This document shows positions 8,056-14,383 of a stretch of DNA of 14,383 nt, piece after piece (the first letter of the stretch is position 1; the number at the start of each line of letters is the position of its first letter). The notes beneath the pieces are model-generated. The model did not search any database. It was not told the origin of the DNA and was given only the letters and a program-made list of their open reading frames with translations. The DNA lies in contig JBLHRR010000152.1 in NCBI GenBank assembly GCA_047626155.1, positions 1-14,383 of the forward strand, read 5' to 3'. This DNA comes from CALGLS01 sp047626155 (GTDB lineage: Bacteria > Bacteroidota > Bacteroidia > Chitinophagales > Saprospiraceae). The position numbers and the translations under genes are program-made.

Positions 8056-8098
8056 AAGGCCTAAAATTCCAAATCGGAGTTTTAGGCCTTTTTCTTTT
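8056..8098 (+). terminator. Strong intrinsic terminator of the copper monooxygenase gene
   Basis: AAGGCCTAAAA (8056-8066) and TTTTAGGCCTT (8080-8090) form a perfect 11-bp stem with a 13-base loop, followed by TTTCTTTTAA. It lies 44 bases after the stop codon. An A-rich run on the left side could make it bidirectional. Confidence 0.9.
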
Positions 8099-8119
8099 AA
8101 CACTTAACGAAAAAGATAT

Positions 8120-8243
8120 TAGTATTACACAAAAAATAACTTCCCAATTTCTTTAGTGGAAACGATTCTATAAATCACTCTCCCTGGGGTCCTTTTTATT
8201 TACATAATCGTTTCCAAATCAGGAAGTTAATTTTTTGTTGTTA
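8120..8243 (-). repeat. Structured intergenic element B (pairs with element A)
   Basis: Read on the minus strand from 8243: TAACAACAAAAAATTAACTT leader; outer arms AACTTCC and GGAAGTT (plus-strand 8222-8228 and 8138-8144); perfect 11-bp stem TGGAAACGATT with AATCGTTTCCA (plus-strand 8206-8216 and 8157-8167); the same loop segment AGGGAGAGTGATTTA (8185 to 8171); and tail TTATTTTTTGTGTAATACTA. Stem arms start and end at the same offsets as in element A. Near the ends AAAAAAT can pair with ATTTTTT, so the whole 124 bases fold into one long imperfect hairpin. It is antisense to the monooxygenase transcript. Confidence 0.75.
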
Positions 8244-8294
8244 CTTAGCAAAGCCCCAATTCTAAAGAGAATATATAAGTTTCCTTTTTTCTCT

Positions 8295-8420
8295 GGCCTT
8301 ATAAATTTGGCCGTTAAGAAAAGCAGCAAAGCGTGGCTCAAGAGCAGTCCAGAGCCTTTTAAGGCGACCTTGGACTGCGAGCGGGCAGGCTGCTGATTTT
8401 TAGGCCAAATTTATAAAGCC
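8295..8420. repeat. 126-nt nested inverted-repeat structure
   Basis: Outer arms at 8295-8312 and 8403-8420 match at 17 of 18 positions (GGC[C/T]TTATAAATTTGGCC). Inside lie AGCAGC (8322-8327) with GCTGCT (8389-8394), then GCAGTCCA (8344-8351) with TGGACTGC (8371-8378). At the centre GCCTT/AAGGC is separated by TT. Four concentric stems suggest an RNA with a rod-like fold, a REP/MITE-type repeat, or a cruciform. No ORF with coding character lies within it, and I see no second copy in the window. Confidence 0.75.
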
Positions 8421-8594
8421 TTGGGTTTTTGGTACATTTTTGCTAAGAAAAAAGTACGAAGAAATAACAATAAATCTACAAGTGTAAAATTCGAGAGCTA
8501 AGTTATAAATGGCAGCTGGTTTTTCCTTAGTAAATAGCGTATTTCTATAAGGGTGAATTTCGTGTAGTAATAATATTGGATGTTTGTATGGGAA

Positions 8595-8626
8595 CGTTTA
8601 CTAAGCTGAAAAAAGTTTAGTAAACG
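8595..8626. repeat. 10-bp perfect stem-loop
   Basis: CGTTTACTAA (8595-8604) is the reverse complement of TTAGTAAACG (8617-8626), and pairing can extend inward to a GAAAAA loop with one wobble. A direct repeat GACCGTGC follows at about 8630 and 8648. No T-run follows on either strand. The rest of 8427-8763 holds no gene I can support. Confidence 0.6.
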
Positions 8627-8763
8627 CCCGACCGTGCCAACCGATCTGACCGTGCAAAACGGAGATAGTATAGTTAGTAATTAACTTATCCTTATCACAG
8701 CAATCACTAACTCCAACGAACAGAACACAACACAACAACAACAATAAAACCCTCTCTTTCCTC

Positions 8764-9093
8764 CCCACACTCAACCTGAGTTTAATGTTTCTAAAATTTG
8801 GTAGAGATGACGAAAGCCAGTCGGACCAACTCGGAGTAGAATACTCTACCAAAATTGGATACGATGCACACTACATGGCTAACTTCTTTGGTACCCTCGC
8901 TCGTATGCGCGATGAGGCAGGAGAAGTTGCACAGATTCCAACCTTCCTATCTACGCACCCAGACCCTGTAGGCCGTTTCAATAAAGTATATCGGTTGGCA
9001 GATAAAGCGGAGGTTGGTTTGGACAAAGGTAGATTGAAGGTAAATAGAAAGGAGTATCTCCACATGATCCAAATGCCTCTCTTCGTATTTTGA
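8764..9093 (+). pseudogene. Remnant of an M48 (Ste24p-type) metallopeptidase
   Basis: The frame encodes the part of an M48 peptidase just after the active-site helix: LMFLKFGRDDESQSDQLGVE holds the Glu/Asp-rich stretch that supplies the third zinc ligand, and FLSTHPDPVGRFNKV is the typical STHP block. The HEXXH helix and everything upstream are missing. The frame is open further left, but that part is low-complexity (Asn-run) and not M48-like. At the right end the homology stops after VNRKEYLHMI, and MPLFVF plus a stop follow, where family members continue for many more residues. The ATG at 8785 falls inside the conserved region and is not a real start. It is truncated at both ends and presumably non-functional. 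Confidence 0.8.
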
Positions 9094-9117
9094 CTTACTT
9101 TATCCAATAGCGTTTAT

Positions 9118-9173
9118 GCTGAAGTGCTGGATAAAAAGATCATTTGAAAACATACAAATTATTTTGGAATAAA
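9118..9173 (+). repeat. 56-bp dispersed repeat, copy 2
   Basis: It is the partner of 3057-3112 (47 of 56 matches). This copy is framed by a perfect 9-bp inverted repeat, TAGCGTTTA (9108-9116) and TAAACGCTA (9170-9178), so the element is a 71-bp unit with terminal inverted repeats. It lies 14 bases after the end of the M48 remnant. Confidence 0.75.
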
Positions 9174-9209
9174 CGCTAATACAATCGTTTGATTTATAAA
9201 TTACATGGT

Positions 9210-9344
9210 ATGGCGCAAAAAGCAGATTTCCAAAAATATGAATCATACTTCCTGGGCACCATGGAAAGTTTCAAAAACCCCGGTATGAGTTTTGCACCCC
9301 TGTTGATTAATCCTTTCAAGAACAATCCACACAACCAGTTTTGA
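9210..9344 (+). CDS. Small hypothetical ORF (44 aa), possibly spurious
   Basis: ATG at 9210 to TGA at 9342-9344, product beginning MAQKADFQKYESYFLGTMES and ending in a Pro/Asn-rich tail. No family recognised, no signal peptide and no clear ribosome-binding site. It sits 25 bases before the metalloprotease ATG, between the dispersed repeat and that gene. It could be a leader peptide, a decayed gene fragment like the neighbouring M48 remnant, or chance. Confidence 0.22.
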   Translation: MAQKADFQKYESYFLGTMESFKNPGMSFAPLLINPFKNNPHNQF

Positions 9345-9368
9345 TTAATCACCAAATCCGATTTTCGT

Positions 9369-12068
9369 ATGAAACCTCCTACCCTTGCTATGTTATTCTT
9401 CATAACGTTTCTCTCTAGTTTTAGTCAGATTACGATTGCAGGAACCCCTGCTCCTTCAACATCCAAATCATCACTTTTCCAATTAGCCCCTGAGCAAATC
9501 ACTAGAAGTAATGCTATTAGTGACGGAGTATACCTACAATTGGATCCGGCTGATTTACGAAAAATCCTTAGCCAGCGTGCAGATGAAATAACAATAATGT
9601 TACCGATTAGTGACAACGAAGAAATTGAGATTAATTTAGAAAAGAAAAACCCCTTTAGTAGTGATTTTCGAGTTCGTCGAGCAGAGGGTTCTAAAAGAAT
9701 GGAGACAAAGTATAGCCAGGCTACTTGCTATCAAGGGAAAGTGAAAGACTTCCCGAATTCACTGGTGGCCATAAGCTTTTTTGAAGACAAAATAATGGGC
9801 GTTGTTTCCTATAATGGGGATGATTATAACCTGGGTGTTTACACAAAAGGAATAAACCAAGCGGATGATGTCTACGTTTTTTATCCGGAAAGTAATTTGT
9901 TGCAACAACAAATTTTCAATTGTCATACCTCAGATGATGCCATTGCAATAGACAGCGATATGGCGCTGAGCTCAGATAGAGCGATGACGAACAATTCTGT
10001 GAAAATATATTTTGAATGCGATTATAAAATGTATCAGGACAACGGTAGCTCCGTGCAAAATACGACGGACTTTGTGACCGGAATGTTCAATGTAATTGCC
10101 GCCGTTTATGCCATTGATGATATTTGCGTGGAGCTTTCTGAAGTATTCGTTTGGACAACGGATGATCCCTACCCAAGCCTTGGTGCGGAGGAAGCACTTA
10201 CTGCTTTTGGAAACCAACTCAACGGCAGCTTTAATGGTGATGTAGCCCATTTGTTATCTACTGCTACTGCGGGGAATGGAGGTCTGGCCTACCTCGATGT
10301 CATCTGTGATAACAACATCGGAATTGGATACAGCAACATCGACGATTATTATTTAGGCTTACCCAATTATAGCTGGACCGTAGCGGTTGTGGCCCATGAG
10401 CTGGGACATAATTTTGGTTCGCCACACACCCACAGTTGTTCATGGGCAGGAGGTGCTATTGACAACTGTTTTTGTCCAGAAAGCAGTTGTGACTTAGGCC
10501 CTGAACCAGCAGCGGATGGTGGAACGATAATGAGTTATTGCCATTTGACCAGTGGAACCTTTGGAGGCTGTACCCTTCCAAGTGAAAACCCCGGCATAAA
10601 CCTGAACGCAGGTTTCGGTCAGCAACCAGCTGCTTTGATTTATAATAATATTGAAAATGCAAGCTGTCTTACGGCCTGCGGGAATCAAGGTGGTGGAGGA
10701 GGAACTGCGGTGTTAGATTGCGACAACGCGGTGGAACTAACAGATGGAGTAACTTACTTTGGAAATACCGACAATGGTAGCTCAAATATATCGCTTTACA
10801 GTTGTAATAATTATGTAGAACCGGGAAAGGAAGTCGTTCACTTTTTTACAGCTCCGATCAGTGGTACGGCAAACTATATCTATAATGAAAATGTAGCGGG
10901 CGATATCGATTTGTATATTCTGAGTTCCTGTGATCCAAGTTCTTGTCTGACTTATTATGATGGCGGTGTTGGAATTACCGGGACGATGGAAGTCGTAGAA
11001 GGAGTTGGTTACTATTTTGTTACAGATGTATATGCAGGAGGTAACGGTGGAGCTTATGACCTTACGATAAATTTTCCAACAGCATTTCCAGTTATAACGG
11101 TTATTTACACCGCTTCGCAAGAGAGTTGTTATGGTGAGGCAGATGGTTCTATTGATTTGAACGTTAGTGGTGGTTCGGAGGTCTACTCCTTTCAATGGAA
11201 TACCGGTGGAACTATGGAGCAATTGGTCAATTTATCTCCCGGAGATTATTCTTGTACCATAACAGACAGCAATGGAGCATCTCAAACAACCGAGCTTATA
11301 ACGATAAACGCAGCACCTCTGTTAAACCCGCTTGTGCAAACACCGAATGCATTGACTTGTGATATGAGTCAGGTTTTTATAGATGCAACAGCTACGATTT
11401 CGAGTCCAGGTATTTCAAGTAGCTGGAGCACGATAGCTGGGAATATTCTTACTGGCGGAAACACGTTGTTATTGCTCGTAGATCAGCCAGGTACTTATAC
11501 GCTGACTTTGATGTATGACAATGACCTCAACTGTGTGGAGACAGCATCTGCTATCGTTGAAGAAACTGCCCCACCGACTGCTACGCTGTCAACTTCTCAA
11601 GCGAATGACCAAAATGCAGATGGTTTAGCAACCGTTATTGCTTCAGGTGGTGCAGCGCCATATACTTACCTTTGGAATACCACCCCTCCTCAAATGACAG
11701 CGACGGCTACTGGACTTTCTGCTGGAAGTTACACCGTGTTGGTAGAGGACGCAAATGGATGTATACTGGAGGTGGCGGTGGAAGTCGGAAGTCTGACTAA
11801 AGCCAGCGAATTGACTGGGTTAACGGAGTTTCAACTATCTCCAAATCCAACAAATGGATATGTAAATATAGCTTTAGAATCTGAAGATTCGGAAGAAATA
11901 AATCTGCAAATTCTTGATGTCCTAGGTCAGGTTGTTTGGACAAAAAATAATATCCGTAATCAATGGCAGGAGCGTATAGACTTATCTGCCTTGCCTAATT
12001 CCGTTTATATGATTACCGTAAGAAAAGGGACCGCTCGGTCAACAAAGCGTCTGCTTTTGCATAGGTAG
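9369..12068 (+). CDS. Secreted reprolysin-like (M12B-type) metalloprotease with SprB-like repeats and T9SS tail
   Basis: An 899-residue protein. Signal peptide at about 1-25, then a propeptide region (about 30-200) with the FPNSLVAISFFEDKIMGVVS block typical of reprolysin prodomains. Its single Cys before that block (ATCYQGK) could act as a switch. The metzincin catalytic domain spans about 208-437: zinc site HELGHNFGSPH (343-353; ligands H343, H347, H353; base E344) and Met-turn IMSYC with M388. Several paired Cys follow. After a GGGGG linker (441-445) come a PPC-like beta domain (about 447-577), a SprB-like repeat (about 586-650; GSIDLNVSGG, LSPGDYSCTITDSNG), a beta-rich spacer, and a second SprB-like repeat (about 735-808). 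A T9SS sorting domain with SPNPTNG at 824 ends the protein. Inferred role: extracellular endopeptidase on large protein substrates, activated by propeptide removal. Confidence 0.92.
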   Translation: MKPPTLAMLFFITFLSSFSQITIAGTPAPSTSKSSLFQLAPEQITRSNAISDGVYLQLDPADLRKILSQRADEITIMLPISDNEEIEINLEKKNPFSSDFRVRRAEGSKRMETKYSQATCYQGKVKDFPNSLVAISFFEDKIMGVVSYNGDDYNLGVYTKGINQADDVYVFYPESNLLQQQIFNCHTSDDAIAIDSDMALSSDRAMTNNSVKIYFECDYKMYQDNGSSVQNTTDFVTGMFNVIAAVYAIDDICVELSEVFVWTTDDPYPSLGAEEALTAFGNQLNGSFNGDVAHLLSTATAGNGGLAYLDVICDNNIGIGYSNIDDYYLGLPNYSWTVAVVAHELGHNFGSPHTHSCSWAGGAIDNCFCPESSCDLGPEPAADGGTIMSYCHLTSGTFGGCTLPSENPGINLNAGFGQQPAALIYNNIENASCLTACGNQGGGGGTAVLDCDNAVELTDGVTYFGNTDNGSSNISLYSCNNYVEPGKEVVHFFTAPISGTANYIYNENVAGDIDLYILSSCDPSSCLTYYDGGVGITGTMEVVEGVGYYFVTDVYAGGNGGAYDLTINFPTAFPVITVIYTASQESCYGEADGSIDLNVSGGSEVYSFQWNTGGTMEQLVNLSPGDYSCTITDSNGASQTTELITINAAPLLNPLVQTPNALTCDMSQVFIDATATISSPGISSSWSTIAGNILTGGNTLLLLVDQPGTYTLTLMYDNDLNCVETASAIVEETAPPTATLSTSQANDQNADGLATVIASGGAAPYTYLWNTTPPQMTATATGLSAGSYTVLVEDANGCILEVAVEVGSLTKASELTGLTEFQLSPNPTNGYVNIALESEDSEEINLQILDVLGQVVWTKNNIRNQWQERIDLSALPNSVYMITVRKGTARSTKRLLLHR

Positions 12069-12149
12069 TCATTCGGATTTCAACTTCAACTTCAATTCCC
12101 TTAATACGTGGACAAATCGAATTGGAACTTTGGTTGCAAAAGTAAAAGT

Positions 12150-12185
12150 AAAAGGCACCAGAGGAACTAATCCCTTGGGCCTTTT
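12150..12185. terminator. Shared terminator between convergent genes
   Basis: AAAAGGC (12150-12156) pairs with GCCTTTT (12179-12185), with additional pairing inside (CCA/TGG, GG/CC). On the minus strand the stem is followed by TTTTACTTTTACTTTTG, so it best serves the GH73 gene. On the plus strand only four T residues follow. The two stop codons are 139 bases apart. Confidence 0.65.
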
Positions 12186-12207
12186 GAGAATCCATACAAG
12201 AAATTCT

Positions 12208-13152
12208 TTAAATTTCATCGTACTTATTCAATTCGAGCTCTTCGATAATGTGGATCAATTTCTGAGCATATTTAGGATCTGTAGCATAACCTGCTTTTTT
12301 TAATCCGGTAGCCCAGCCTTTGTAATCAGTTTGTTGTAGTTTAAATAACCTTCTATAGCGTTTGCCGGTAAGGAGTATGCTGTGGGCGCGGAAGCTCTCC
12401 CAGATGGTTTCATACCTTCGGAAAAAATCTTTGTGGCTATCATCAGTGAAGTTGCTACAATGGTTTTTGCTGCATCTTTTAGAAAAGCATTTCATCCCAA
12501 AATGATTGTTGTTGCGTTTTGACAATCGACTATCTCCGGCGTTGCTTTCTATGAGTCCCTGTGCCAGCGTGATGCTGGCAGGTATTCCGTACTTTCTCAT
12601 TTCTGACTGAGCCACTTTATGAAATCGGGAAACGTAAGTGTCTTGTTTTTTTCTTTTTGAAAGGTGTCGATTTCTTTTAGAATTAGAACTGACGGTTTGG
12701 GCAATGGATAGTGTGGTGGGCTGCTCCTTCTCGTTGTAAGTCATATTGGAGTAGGTGTTGGAGAGATTGTCTGAGGTAGACTTTTCGATTGGAGAAGCCG
12801 TAGAGAATTTATCTCCCAAAGACATTAAGCCGCTGCCGATGTAAGCTTTTGTAGCTTGGGCGGTAGTCCTTGTTTTTGTGCTTACTGTTTTTGCTTCAAC
12901 CTGTTTGGTAGGAGGAATACTGCTTGCTAAACTTCCTTTAGCTACCGTAATGGCTTCTGCGGGACTGTCCTCACTTTGAGGACTGTGGATGTTAAAATTC
13001 AGGCTTACTTCTTTTTGTTGCAACAGTAGTAAGATTGCAGAGAAGAGGACTAAGTTGAACAACTGGGGTCGTTTCTGACCGATGAGTTGATTGATTTGTG
13101 CTTTCATAAAACCTTTCAGTTGTACCATTCCAGAAAAATTAAAACTGTTCAT
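12208..13152 (-). CDS. Membrane-anchored GH73 glucosaminidase (peptidoglycan hydrolase)
   Basis: A 314-residue product from the ATG at 13152. A basic N-terminus precedes a hydrophobic anchor, LFNLVLFSAILLLL, then a Ser/Thr-rich linker of about 110 residues. The C-terminal 140 residues are a GH73 domain, which cleaves the N-acetylglucosaminyl-beta-1,4-N-acetylmuramic acid bond. Visible motifs: ASITLAQGLIESNAGDS with the catalytic Glu encoded at 12547-12549, NNNHFGMKC, and YKGWATGLKKAGYATDPKYA. Start choice: the frame extends to a GTG at 13239, but a promoter-like CAAACGGTA (13178-13186) and a palindrome lie in that stretch. Another ATG at 13107 has AAAGG four bases upstream and would place the anchor right at the N-terminus. 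The 13107 start is a real alternative. No LysM or SH3 wall-binding domain is visible. Confidence 0.88.
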   Translation of the reverse strand: MNSFNFSGMVQLKGFMKAQINQLIGQKRPQLFNLVLFSAILLLLQQKEVSLNFNIHSPQSEDSPAEAITVAKGSLASSIPPTKQVEAKTVSTKTRTTAQATKAYIGSGLMSLGDKFSTASPIEKSTSDNLSNTYSNMTYNEKEQPTTLSIAQTVSSNSKRNRHLSKRKKQDTYVSRFHKVAQSEMRKYGIPASITLAQGLIESNAGDSRLSKRNNNHFGMKCFSKRCSKNHCSNFTDDSHKDFFRRYETIWESFRAHSILLTGKRYRRLFKLQQTDYKGWATGLKKAGYATDPKYAQKLIHIIEELELNKYDEI

Positions 13153-13177
13153 AGTAATGATGTTTGTATGCTTTTGG

Positions 13178-13204
13178 CAAACGGTACTTATGTAGTGTAA
13201 GTAC
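13178..13204 (-). promoter_or_regulatory. Promoter-like box overlapping a palindrome upstream of the GH73 gene
   Basis: Read on the minus strand, TACCGTTTG (13186-13178) resembles the Bacteroidota -7 box TAnnTTTG with one extra base. Next to it is a perfect 7-bp inverted repeat, GTACTTA (13184-13190) and TAAGTAC (13198-13204), with a 7-base spacer. The arrangement suits an operator over a promoter about 26 bases before the ATG at 13152. No convincing -33 box was found. Confidence 0.35.
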
Positions 13205-13279
13205 TTGACTTTACTACTTATTCCCTTTGTAAAATCCACAGAACAGCAATAAATCGCCGCCTAGGAAAAGAATTTTACA

Positions 13280-13400
13280 GAGGGAATAATCCCTCGTACA
13301 AGATGTCAAAAGCTTTAGTGATTGAATTACATGTTTTGTATTGCAATGTAAACATAAAACAAAAAGTTTTGTAAAACGAATAAATAAAACAAAAAGTTTT
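13280..13400. promoter_or_regulatory. Palindrome cluster in the AT-rich upstream region
   Basis: GAGGGA-ATAA-TCCCTC (13280-13295) is a perfect hairpin. TTACAT (13327-13332) and ATGTAA (13346-13351) flank TTGCAA. Then the 15-base palindrome AAAACAAAAAGTTTT occurs twice, at 13356-13370 and 13386-13400, exactly 30 bp apart, about three helical turns. Paired identical palindromes at this spacing look like binding sites for a dimeric regulator. The target gene is unclear, because GH73 begins over 200 bases away and nothing is called on the other side. Confidence 0.45.
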
Positions 13401-13429
13401 TAATTTTATTGAAAAGATGATTAATCAAA

Positions 13430-14383
13430 AGAATCCTCCTAGGCCCTATGTTGAGTGAGTACGCTAGTGGGGCTAGCTAGCAGGTCGACTCATAGAACAG
13501 ACTATAAACTAATTAACTGGATACCCAGTCGGCCTATGGCAGAGTAGTTCATTGCTACCAAAAAATTAATATATTATATAAATTTGTAATGAAAGGCACG
13601 GTATTTGGAAGGTGGTATTAATGTTATACATATATTAATAATAAGTAAATTACGAATAACAATTTAAAATAATTTATATACGTTGCAACTACTTTAATGG
13701 TAGTCGCGTTAATAAAAGGGAAGCAATAACAAACAAAGGATCAAACCGAACCAAACCAAATGTATTTAGATCTTTTTCACCATCCCAACACCGTTTTTCC
13801 CAAATTCCGATTTTAAAGCTGAATTAACGGTCCTTTGTTGCTTACCCATTATAGCTGGAATACCCGGCGTATTTACCCTCTGCTGATAGTAGGGGAGTAC
13901 TACGTAAATACATTTGCCCGGGAGAACGGACTTATGCTTTATTACTTTACGGGAAGTCGTGCAGACTTCCGCCCTCAGAACAGCAATTCGAGGTAACTGG
14001 CCACTTTAGAAAAAGGTTGGAATGACTGTCGCCTATTGGTAACGTCGTTTTCAATCCACTCTTTTGTAGGTAATCTAAACACAGCATCGTCTGTCTGTCG
14101 TTTTCGTAAAAGCATTGTTTTGCTTTGGCGAAGATGTAGATTGACGTGAGGGATTCTTATGTCTTCTCTGTGAAAGAACCTGCAAGTGGAAGGTGCATTC
14201 GTACCTGTTTAGATTTTATTGGAACAGACCGACAGAACTGTTGTCCTGCTACACCTCTGCGTGTACAGTGCCCGTATTCGGTCTTTGACTCGACTTTCAA
14301 AGGTTTTTGAAATCGAGATCCTACTTGAAGTTGCATGACTTCGGGGGTGGATACTACTGTTTGGATCTTATTTTTCAATTATA
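13430..14383. other. Gene-poor right end with several hairpins
   Basis: No protein or RNA family is recognised here. Visible structures: CTAT-(GTT)-GAGT near 13450 pairing with ACTCATAG near 13490 around a CTAG-rich loop; ACTGG/CCAGT near 13520; ACTAC/GTAGT near 13690. GTATTTAC (13869-13876) pairs with GTAAATAC (13904-13911), extended by CCCGG (13863-13867) and CCGGG (13918-13922). GGAAGTC (13952-13958) pairs with GACTTCC (13964-13970), and AAAGCA (14109-14114) with TGCTTT (14121-14126). The base composition is AT-rich at 13560-13730 and more balanced afterwards. Two short minus-strand frames lie at 13975-14115 and 14157-14336. Confidence 0.5.

Noticed and set aside
8295..8420. Nested hairpin as an integron attC site
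   Set aside because: Although long and palindromic, it lacks a GTTRRRY-type core at the arm end, and no integrase or cassette array is nearby.
3709..9093. Operon linking the M1 peptidase, copper monooxygenase and M48 genes
   Set aside because: Spacers of about 290 and 750 bases with stem-loops and a strong terminator at 8056-8098 argue for separate transcription units.
10782..11222. Minus-strand frame of 146 codons opposite the metalloprotease gene
   Set aside because: Antisense to the PPC-like/SprB-like region; low-information Thr/Ile-rich product with no family features.
13153..13239. N-terminal extension of the GH73 gene to a GTG at 13239
   Set aside because: The added 29 residues precede the membrane anchor without purpose and cover a promoter-like box and palindrome; ATG starts at 13152 or 13107 fit better.
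14157..14378. 73-codon minus-strand ORF at the right edge as a confident gene
   Set aside because: Its full length needs a TTG start, the first ATG gives 59 codons, and no family is recognisable; kept only as a possible broken gene.
13430..14383. tmRNA, RNase P RNA, SRP RNA, tRNA or rRNA in the gene-poor right end
   Set aside because: I looked for the TψC-like GGTTCGA and CCA ends, the RNase P GAGGAAAGTCC core and rRNA motifs, and found none.

Overview
The window looks like chromosomal DNA of a marine-type Bacteroidota, most plausibly the Saprospiria/Lewinella side of the phylum. Three of the five substantial genes end in a type IX secretion (T9SS) C-terminal sorting domain with the PNP signature. 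The proteins carry HYR-like and SprB-like repeats, a cytochrome c/copper-monooxygenase fusion and large secreted zinc peptidases. Shine-Dalgarno signals are weak, and one good promoter candidate fits the Bacteroidota -33/-7 pattern. The lineage is an inference from protein style; no rRNA or marker gene is present.

Layout. 1-2666: 3' part of a large secreted protein. A nearly identical 228-bp (76-residue) HYR-like repeat array runs off the left edge, followed by a DUF3494 ice-binding-type beta-helix, a concanavalin-like beta-sandwich and a T9SS tail. 2667-3298: gene-free and full of inverted repeats, including structured element A. 3299-3577 (-): acylphosphatase. 3709-6069: exported M1-type zinc aminopeptidase. 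6360-8012: cytochrome c plus PHM-like copper monooxygenase with a T9SS tail, followed by a strong terminator. 8013-8763: gene-free, with structured element B (opposite strand to A), a 126-nt nested hairpin and a short stem-loop. 8764-9093: a headless, tailless M48 peptidase remnant. 9369-12068: reprolysin-like metalloprotease with PPC-like and SprB-like domains and a T9SS tail, convergent with 12208-13152 (-), a membrane-anchored GH73 glucosaminidase. 13153-14383: a palindrome-rich upstream region and about 950 bases with no recognisable gene.

The genes do not form an operon. Each appears to have its own transcription unit, separated by terminators or long spacers. The common theme is cell-surface and secreted function: adhesion/ice binding, extracellular proteolysis, redox chemistry and wall remodelling.

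The most novel-looking signal is the pair of intergenic elements A (2668-2838, +) and B (8120-8243, -). They align without gaps over 73 positions, share a perfectly conserved 15-base loop segment, and carry an 11-bp stem in the same register in which three base pairs differ by compensatory changes on both arms. That is what a selected RNA (or DNA hairpin) family looks like, and it matches no named family I recognise.
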